Source of the DNA: Bathymodiolus brooksi
Taxonomy: Eukaryota > Mollusca > Bivalvia > Mytilida > Modiolidae
Length of the DNA: 64,000 bases
Assembly: GCA_963680875.1 (NCBI GenBank)
Contig: OY804579.1
Location: 16,011,506-16,075,505, forward strand
Direction: 5' to 3'
Position numbers and translations under genes: made by a program. Below the pieces are notes generated by a model, which was not told the origin of the DNA, ran no database searches, and saw only the letters and a program-made list of their open reading frames with translations. This document shows, in pieces, positions 13,301-22,300 of this stretch (the stretch's first letter is position 1; each line of letters begins with the position of its first letter).

Positions 13301-16300
13301 ATTAAGTTACAGTTAAACCTGCTTTAGTGACCACCTCTATTAATACAGTTAAACCTGCTTTAGTGACCACCTCTATTAAGTTACAGTTAAACCTGCTTTA
13401 GTGACCACCTCTATTAAGTTACAGTTAAACCTGCTTTAGTGACCACCTCTATTAAGTTACAGTTAAACCTGCTTTAGTGACCACCTCTATTAATACAGTT
13501 AAACCTGCTTTAGTGACCACCTCTATTAAGTTACAGTTAAACCTGCTTTAGTGACCACCTCTATTAATACAGTTAAACCTGCTTTAGTGACCACCTCTGT
13601 TAAGTTACAGTTAAACCTGCTTTAGTGACCACCTCTATTAAGTTACAGTTAAACCTGCTTTAGTGACCACCTCTATTAAGTTACAGTTAAACCTGCTTTA
13701 GTGACCACCTCTATTAAGTTACAGTTAAACCTGCTTTAGTGACCACCTCTATTAATACAGTTAAACCTGCTTTAGTGACCACCTCTATTAAGTTACAGTT
13801 AAACCTGCTTTAGTGACCACCTCTATTAATACAGTTAAACCTGCTTTAGTGACCACCTCTATTAAGTTACAGTTAAACCTGCTTTAGTGACCACCTCTAT
13901 TAATACAGTTAAACCTGCTTTAGTGACCACCTCTATTAATACAGTTAAACCTGCTTTAGTGACCACCTCTATTAAGTTACAGTTAAACCTGCTTTAGTGA
14001 CCACCTCTATTAAGTTACAGTTAAACCTGCTTTAGTGACCACCTCTATTAAGCAATAACTTATATTATGTGACCTTAATTCTTATTTCCTTTCACAATAC
14101 ATTTCATAGCAATTAAACCTGTATTAAGCGACCACCTGTCTTATGTGACCATATTTCACTGTTCCCTTGGAAGGTCAGGTTTGACTGTATGAACAAATTA
14201 CCATAATAGGTGGTGTATAGATGATATACCAGTACATATACTATATACCACTCACATTTATCTTATCAATACTATCAGGACGGCTAAAGATTCTCAAGTT
14301 TAAAAAACAATATGTTATAAATGAAGATTTACTGAAAGAAAACAACTGTTCAAGCTGTTAGTATTTTTTAGTTGTACAAAGCAATATGCATTGAATCGAA
14401 TGGTGATATCCGTTTTGGGATAGAAGTGCTAGAGAATATTAGTTAATGTGTAGCATTCCTGTCTGTCTTTATAGACATTCATCATGGAGATACATGGATA
14501 GTAATATCACAGTCACTGAGGTCTTCTATTGATAAACTTTCAGATTTCTGTGCAAAAATTTAAAATACATATGTTTTGTATAGCTGATCTAGATTAAGTA
14601 ACATCAGAATGATTTCTTTTTATGTGTTTCAGGATCTAATACATGATCTAAAATCTGAGTTGAGTGGAGATTTAGAAGAATTAATTCTGGCCATGTTTAA
14701 GCCTACCACTTACTATGATGCTTATTCTCTACATAAAGCTATGTCGGTAAGTATGGGAAATTAACATGTTAACATGAAAATTGATGCATTATGTAATAAA
14801 TAAATTTGTTGAAGTGTAGAATGATAAATGATTAAATGTAGGTAATATTTTTTTTATTCTGAACGATCTTTTGTGGTGTAATGGTTGTCATGCCAATTAT
14901 GCTGAACGGGAAAGCAGCAGATCAGACCCCTCCCAATGACAACATAACATTAGTAACTTATTCCTTCACTACTAAATGTACATCATTAAACCTAAGGGAG
15001 TCAGTGATTGTTATTTAACACCAAGTAAGCATTTGATCAGCTCTACATTTCTATGAGATGATGATGATGTCCACTCTAAGGTCATTTGACTTTGACACCT
15101 ATAGATAGACAATTACTTACTTGACAATCAGTATTGACACACTGTCTAAAACAACTTGACACCTATAGATAGAAAATTACTTACTTGACAATCAGTGTTG
15201 ACACACTGTCTAAAACAACTTGACTTCTATAGATAGAAAATTACTTACTTCACAATTAGTATTGACACACTGTCTAAAACAACTTGACACCTATAGATAG
15301 AAAATGTTCTTACTTGACAATCAGTATTGACACTGTCTATAACAACTTGACACCTATAGATAGAAAATTACTTACTTGACAATCAGTGTTGACACACTGT
15401 CTAAAACAACATCACTAATTATGTATATTTTAAACTCATCATAAATATGTAATATGCATTCAATAGAATATTATATCAGTAGTGTAATGGATTATAATTT
15501 TCATGTGTCTAAGTTAATGATTGAAATTTTCCACACAACGATATAACTGAAATACTGCTAAAGTTGGTGTTAAACACCAATCAATCAATATAATTTTCAC
15601 TGACATTGACAGGAATTGTTGATATCTATGGTGTTGGAATAAAATATACAATGACTTTTACAGGTTATGGTGGAAAGAAATTTTAAACAGTGATAGTCAA
15701 CAATTCCACCAATATTAACAAAACCAACTACCACCACTTACCTTCACTCACTGAACATAAGAAGACCATGACATATGGCATTGAAATCCAAAGTCTGGCT
15801 TGTGACAGGCACAAAAACGTAGCTGATTTAAACAAGTTAATGGGGTCCCAACCCCCTCTTGATAATTGGATGTCAAAAGCCAATACAGATATAAACAAAC
15901 AAGAAAACCTGCTTGGATTTCTAGGTAATAGGAATAAAAATTCCAATGACTTTGACATGCAAAATGTATTATGTCAACTTCTCTGTAGTAGTCATATAAA
16001 TTCTAACTACATTGAAAGGCTTTGTTTATTTCCAGGGAATTGGAACTAAAGAAGGAGTGCTGATTGAAATCCTACTGACAAGAACAAACGCAGAAATTAA
16101 AGAAATTGTTGAATGCTACAAAAAACGTAAGACTGGATGAACGAAATGTAGATATTCTCCCGATATTTAATTTCTGTACAAAACAAACAAATTTAGGTTT
16201 CTCATATTTATTTTTATTTATTAAATCAATTTAAATTAGAGTCTTTAAATCACAGAATTTGCACATTATTGGTTTGATTTATATCTCGTGTGAAACAGCT

Positions 16301-19300
16301 TTGTTGTTAGAGGTGACATAAAGGTATCTCTTATTGTGAGCCATATTGTTATCATACTATTGTGAGCCATATTGTTATCATACTATTGTTGATCTACAAC
16401 TCCTCTTGAACACATTTATTATCATTTATTCTATTCTCAGCATGTTAAACCAATTGATTAAGATTTCGTAATATTTTCAATCACCACAGTGATTAAATTT
16501 CTGCATTAAAATTCCCACCAATTTCGTTTTTTCTGTCATTAACGACCGAAATTAACAACTTAAAAAAAATATTTTTACATTTTGGTCACAGTAGAAACAG
16601 ATTCTTCTTCTGCTTCCAGTTGATAATGATATTTCTCCACGTTTGATAATTAATATAATTTCAAATTTTAAATATCTCTCTAGAAGCTCAACAAATATTG
16701 TGATCTACTGCTAGCAGAAGAATCTATATTTAACATATTTTTAGCACATTTCTTCACATAATCTACTGATAACCTCCTATATAATTTTATTTAGAATCAG
16801 CATAAAAATTAAAGGAAAACAAAAAACAAGAATAAAGTATAGGAAAAAAGATAAAAAAAATTTTTTTTATTTGTTTAAATATCAATACTTTATTGTTTGA
16901 CTCGCCTGTTAACAAAACACCTTAGATGCCCAGGTAAGCAAAAATAATCTAAGGTTCCCTGTTTTACAATAGATCTCTTATCCAGGGTTAATAAGAGATT
17001 AATTAGAGTCCACATGATCCCATTTCAAAAATACAACTAAATTTATCAATAATAAAATCAACATGTAAGTCAAGATAAAATATTGATTTAAGAGGCAGAA
17101 TAATTCTGTTTAAGTAATATTTATACCACAGTTTTCCAAGTTAAATGGCAGGGCTCTACAATTCATACCAGCCCCTCTAGCCCCTGGTAATAAGGAAACA
17201 TTTTGTACTCGCCAACAAAAGAATGTTACTTGCCAGATTAATATAGATACCAATTCGTACTATACAACTCCAATATGTATTTATTTGTGGATAATTATTA
17301 ATGCCCTGAATGAGACAGAAGATGCCTACATGTTTCAGATTTTTATTTAATAAACAAGACTTTCATGTTTAAACTTTTTCTTTTCGGCAACAAATTCATT
17401 TTGTCGGTATTAACTGGGCCTGCCTTTCTGCAAACATCACAATACATAATGTTGTTACTGGAATTATAAATTAGCCACAAAAACTCTTGACTTCCAGACA
17501 TCGTGGAATTTACGCATTTCAGCTTTAAAACCTGAACCTTCATCACTATTTTGGCTTCACACTTCCGTCGATGTTGCATCAAACAGACCAGCTTCATGAT
17601 TCAACCAGTTTGTTTTTAGCGAAAAATTTTGTATGAAGGGTTTGTTTTTTGCTCATCGTGGTCACTTGCAAGTGTTAAAAAGTATGTGATTTAAATCTTT
17701 TATGTCTGAGTCAATTGTGTGGTTTAAAAGACCGGATAATCAACGTCGGAATTTAGATTTAAAAATACGATCGGTGAGGGAACAAAAATGTTCTGGAAAT
17801 ATCAACTCACCGTCTGGCTATCAATACAGAATTTTTACTCGCATTTTACAAAAGTAACCCACAAATGTGAGTGTTTTGGTCGCATTGTATAGCCCTTAAT
17901 GGTTAAACAATCGAACGCAAAGCTTTATAACATCTAGTTCGTTTGGTTATTGCATGGCTCTCTGAGAATATTTTAATAAAACTACAGCCCAGATTAAAAG
18001 TGTGTAATATCTCATATCTGTGAGTATTATTTCATAGTTCTTTGCTGTTGCTTATATTCTGGTATATAAACCATAAAAAGATCAAAGGAAAAGAATGCAT
18101 TCATGTTACAATTAACAGTAACAGTTGTCAGAGGTCTTTGATAGAAGACCTATAAAATAATCCTCATTATTATCACAACACCTTTTATAAAAGTTCTCTC
18201 ATGAATTTTGTATTTATATTTACTATTCCACAGATTTTGGCAGAACTTTAGAGAAAGACATTATGGATGAAACAAGTGGACATTTCAAAAGACTTCTTGT
18301 ATCTGCAAGCACGGTACATAACAATTATAAATCCATAAAATTTATTGTCAGTTTGTTTTTGGAAGTTTTCCTAGCAGATAGATTTAACAACAAGTGTTGT
18401 TTGTTCTGCACATGATGCTTATTATGTTGATAATAGATATTTCTTTTAAAGAAAAGAAACATGGCCAGTTTAGTGCCTAGACTTATGGAAGGTTTATCTG
18501 GTACAATATTTTTTTTGTAAATGGAATAGTGTATTAGATTGATAGTCCATATGACTTGAAGATAATGGGTAGTCAGTGATGTCAGGTGTTACTTATGACC
18601 CCAGTAGTCATTAGAATAAATAAATCTCAATGGGGTTTAGGCATAATACAGATTCTACAATTTTTTTTAAACTGTAAAATATTATAACATCAGATGTGAA
18701 GTCCAGTGAGGAACAGCAAAATATTGGGTCAAAAACCGGAAGAGGTGCAAGATAGTAAAATCTATGAGACACGAGGGTAAGATTTAAATTGTATCGGATG
18801 AGGCTTGTCAGAGTCAGATACGATTTAAATCTTACCCGAGGGTGTCTCAGATTTAACAATCTTACGCCTTTCATGGTGTTTGACTCTTTTTCTCACCCCA
18901 TTCTATTGTGACAATGTTTGTTTACCTTTGATTAAATTCATTAAATTCATTCCTTGTGACTTGTATGTTGGCGTCTTTTAATATGTAATATTTTATGACT
19001 CTTTAAGAGTACCGCAGCATACTTCCAGTATCTACCTAGGAGTTCTACCTTACTGTTCCATAAAAGATATTGCTTCACTTTTTTGTCTTCCTGTGTTGTG
19101 ATAGGTATGATGATTTGAATAGTCAACAAAATGATACGGTTATCATGCTTGGTAGTAATATCAGACTGACTGTTAGTAATATCAGACTGACAGGTAGTAA
19201 TATCAGACTGACTGTCATTTCAACCATTTACAATACAACTTTTGCACATTCCTGATTTCATTCTAAGATTATACTTTTTATGAAAAATTTCATAGGAATT

Positions 19301-22300
19301 ATTTCCCTTGTGACAAGCAAAATGGTACCTGTTCTTAAATTCTAGAAAGAGCAATGTAAAGGACAAGGAAATTATTATAATTTTATAATTTGTAGATATT
19401 TGAACTTTGTAAAAAATCAGAGAGTTGTTACAACATTAGAATTCTTTACATATTATTGTAAAAATATATGTTATTTTCATTGAGTGGTGCATAAAAGAGG
19501 ACCCTTTTGTCTATATTAAAGGGAAATAACTCCTATGAAGACATGTAAAGCTGTAATTTTGAATCTAGTCAGAAATGTGCAAATGGTCTCTTGCCTATAT
19601 CAATACAAAATGTATGTTTTTTGACCAAATAAGAGCAGTATTAGAATCCTTAACAGAAAATTGAAATGAGAAAGAAACTTAAAATTGCATATATGTTACA
19701 GGGAAACAGAACAGAATATACACCAGAACAATTACAAAGAGCCGCCACTGAGGGTGTCGAGTCTGTTATTGATAGAAATCTAGCTCGAGAAGATGCACAT
19801 AAACTATATCAAGCTGGTGTGAAAAAAATAGGAACTGATGAGTCAGCATTTCTACAAGTCATGGCTGTCAGACATTATTATCAGTTAAGAGCAACATTTG
19901 AAGAATACCATAAGGTACTATTTAATTTTTTATTCATTTCCAATTATATGTAGTACAGTATAACCTCGTTAAACCGCCATCATCTGTCCAGCCAGATTTT
20001 GGCGTTATAACGCGTTTGGCGATAAACTGAGTAAGGACAGAAAACCGGAAGTCAACAGTTTGATTTTAAATTTGGAATGACTGACGGTTTGATTTTTACA
20101 AGTTTACCGGAAATGAGTATTATCACTTACAATTATAATATATATTCTAATATATATGTTTCATTTTAACAGTTGTAGAAAATTTCAACATTTGTAAATT
20201 TAGCAGAATTTATTTTATCGAATTTGAAAAGAAAAAAATCTCCTGGAATTACGTTATTAGCACGTATACTAGCAATTTCCTTTAATATATATTAAATTCG
20301 TTTTTACGTCTTACAAATATTTACTCTCCATTTTATTTACAATTTTTGTTTACCACAACTAAAAAAAGAACAATAAAGTTTTTTTTCTCACTCGTTGTCG
20401 TGTCACAAGATTAATCCTGTCCCTGGGGCAAATGTACAGTTAACTTATGAATAATTGATCATTAATTGTTTAAAGAAAGGTGATAACATATGTTTATTGA
20501 AGCAAGGGTGTTATACTTTAATTGAAAAATGTTTATACAACACTTAGAAGCATGTCACCGTCAGTAAATTTGATTTCTATAACCGGAAGCTGTTAAAATC
20601 TATTCACATATAAACATTTCTGTCGTTTTTACGCATGCATTTACAATCAAATAATTCACAACATGTTCACGTTGATTATAACCCATTAAAAGAAAGGCTT
20701 GTACTTATTTCTTCATTAATGTTCAGAAAGTCGAGGTGACTGGAGGACATCATTTGCCAATATATCGATGTCGAGCTGCTTCCCAAGTTTCATTGTTCGT
20801 TGGATTCTTAATTTCCACAATTTCTCTTTTGTCGAGAATCAAGCAAATTTCGTTTACGCTTAGGTGTCGACATTTTCAACACAAATGAAAAGAACACACA
20901 AACAAATTTATTAAGTTTTATTCAGAATGAAAAGTATTCAGTTCAGGGTTGTAAAATTTTATTGTAAAGAAAACAATTAACTGTTTTCACAGCGATATCT
21001 ATTTGCCTTGACTCCTTGTTTACTTACCTTGATTGACAGGCACTTCTAAAATCACCGAGGTGTGACAGACATTATTGATTGGCATTATGATCGAGGTTTA
21101 AATAACAGTAAATTGACTGTTTGATCTTTAATTACCGTGGCGGATGGCGGTGTGCGAGTTTGGCATTTTAACGGGGTTATTACTACATACGGAAAACAGG
21201 ACTGCAGAAATTCTTGGCGATACGCGAGTTTGGCGGTGAATCGAGGGGCAATAAAGCAGGGTTTTACTGTATATCAAAAAGCCTAGTAAGGATGGACTGT
21301 TTCAGAAAACGGTTAAAATGGAAGTTATGTACAACAAAATTATGACTATGGTTGAAAACTGTAAATAACTGGCTTAGCATTAATTCCAATTTTGGTGTGC
21401 AGTAGTATGAACTACTGAAAAATTATAATATTGTATGAAAACATCTTTGACCTTCCAGTTAAAATATGTAAATATTCTGTTTCAGTTAGCAGGAAAAGAT
21501 ATCATATCAGCTGTTAAAGGAGAGATGTCTGGAGATTTAGAGGATGGCTTTAAAGCATTAGGTATTTAATAGTTTAAAATACTGTTAAGTAAAACACTGA
21601 TGACGCAAAGGTTTTTGTTTGGGATAGACAAATTTTACATGTAATATAAGAAGTTGTTTTAGGACAATCATTCCTTTGTTTTATTGACTGTACCAGTAAT
21701 GTGTATTCTATATAATATGCATGCACATTACTGTTAATATTGACATGGAGAGATGAAATGTTATACTGTAATGGCCTACATTATACCCCAACCAGGACAA
21801 TAGTAATCACTTATCATTGAAACCTCAAACTTTCTCAACACAGAAATTAGAATGACTGAAGCTGATGATACAATCTAGACCCTGCCCTGGGACAGGAAAA
21901 ATAATGAGGCAGGGTTAAACTGAATAATAGGATCCCAAACCTTGTCTCTTTGATATTTATATCTCCAGTAGTGGACATACAAAATTAAATAAACAATAAA
22001 ATCATGCACAGGTTTGTTTCAACCCAAAAGAGTTAACTACAGAAATTAAAGGTCATATTTATATATTTCGTTAATTATTTCCATTTCAGTTAAGAGTGCT
22101 AAGAACAGACCACAATATTTTGCAGACAGGTTACACAAGGCTATGGCAGGATTCGGCACCAAGGATTCTACTCTTATTAGAGTAATTGTTTCCAGGTCTG
22201 AGGTATGATACTATAGGGTTATATAGAGTAATATTTGATTCGTTATCTACATTGTGTTTATACTGTTTGATTGAAAAAAAATGCATGTTATTTTACAAAT

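Noticed and set aside
15690..16049. 119-codon plus-strand ORF
   Set aside because: It starts in an interspersed repeat and overlaps the annexin exon at 16036 in the wrong frame.
17150..17896. Conventional zinc-finger gene on the minus strand
   Set aside because: The single finger sits within inverted termini, has no further domains, and lies inside an annexin intron; a transposon fragment explains it better.
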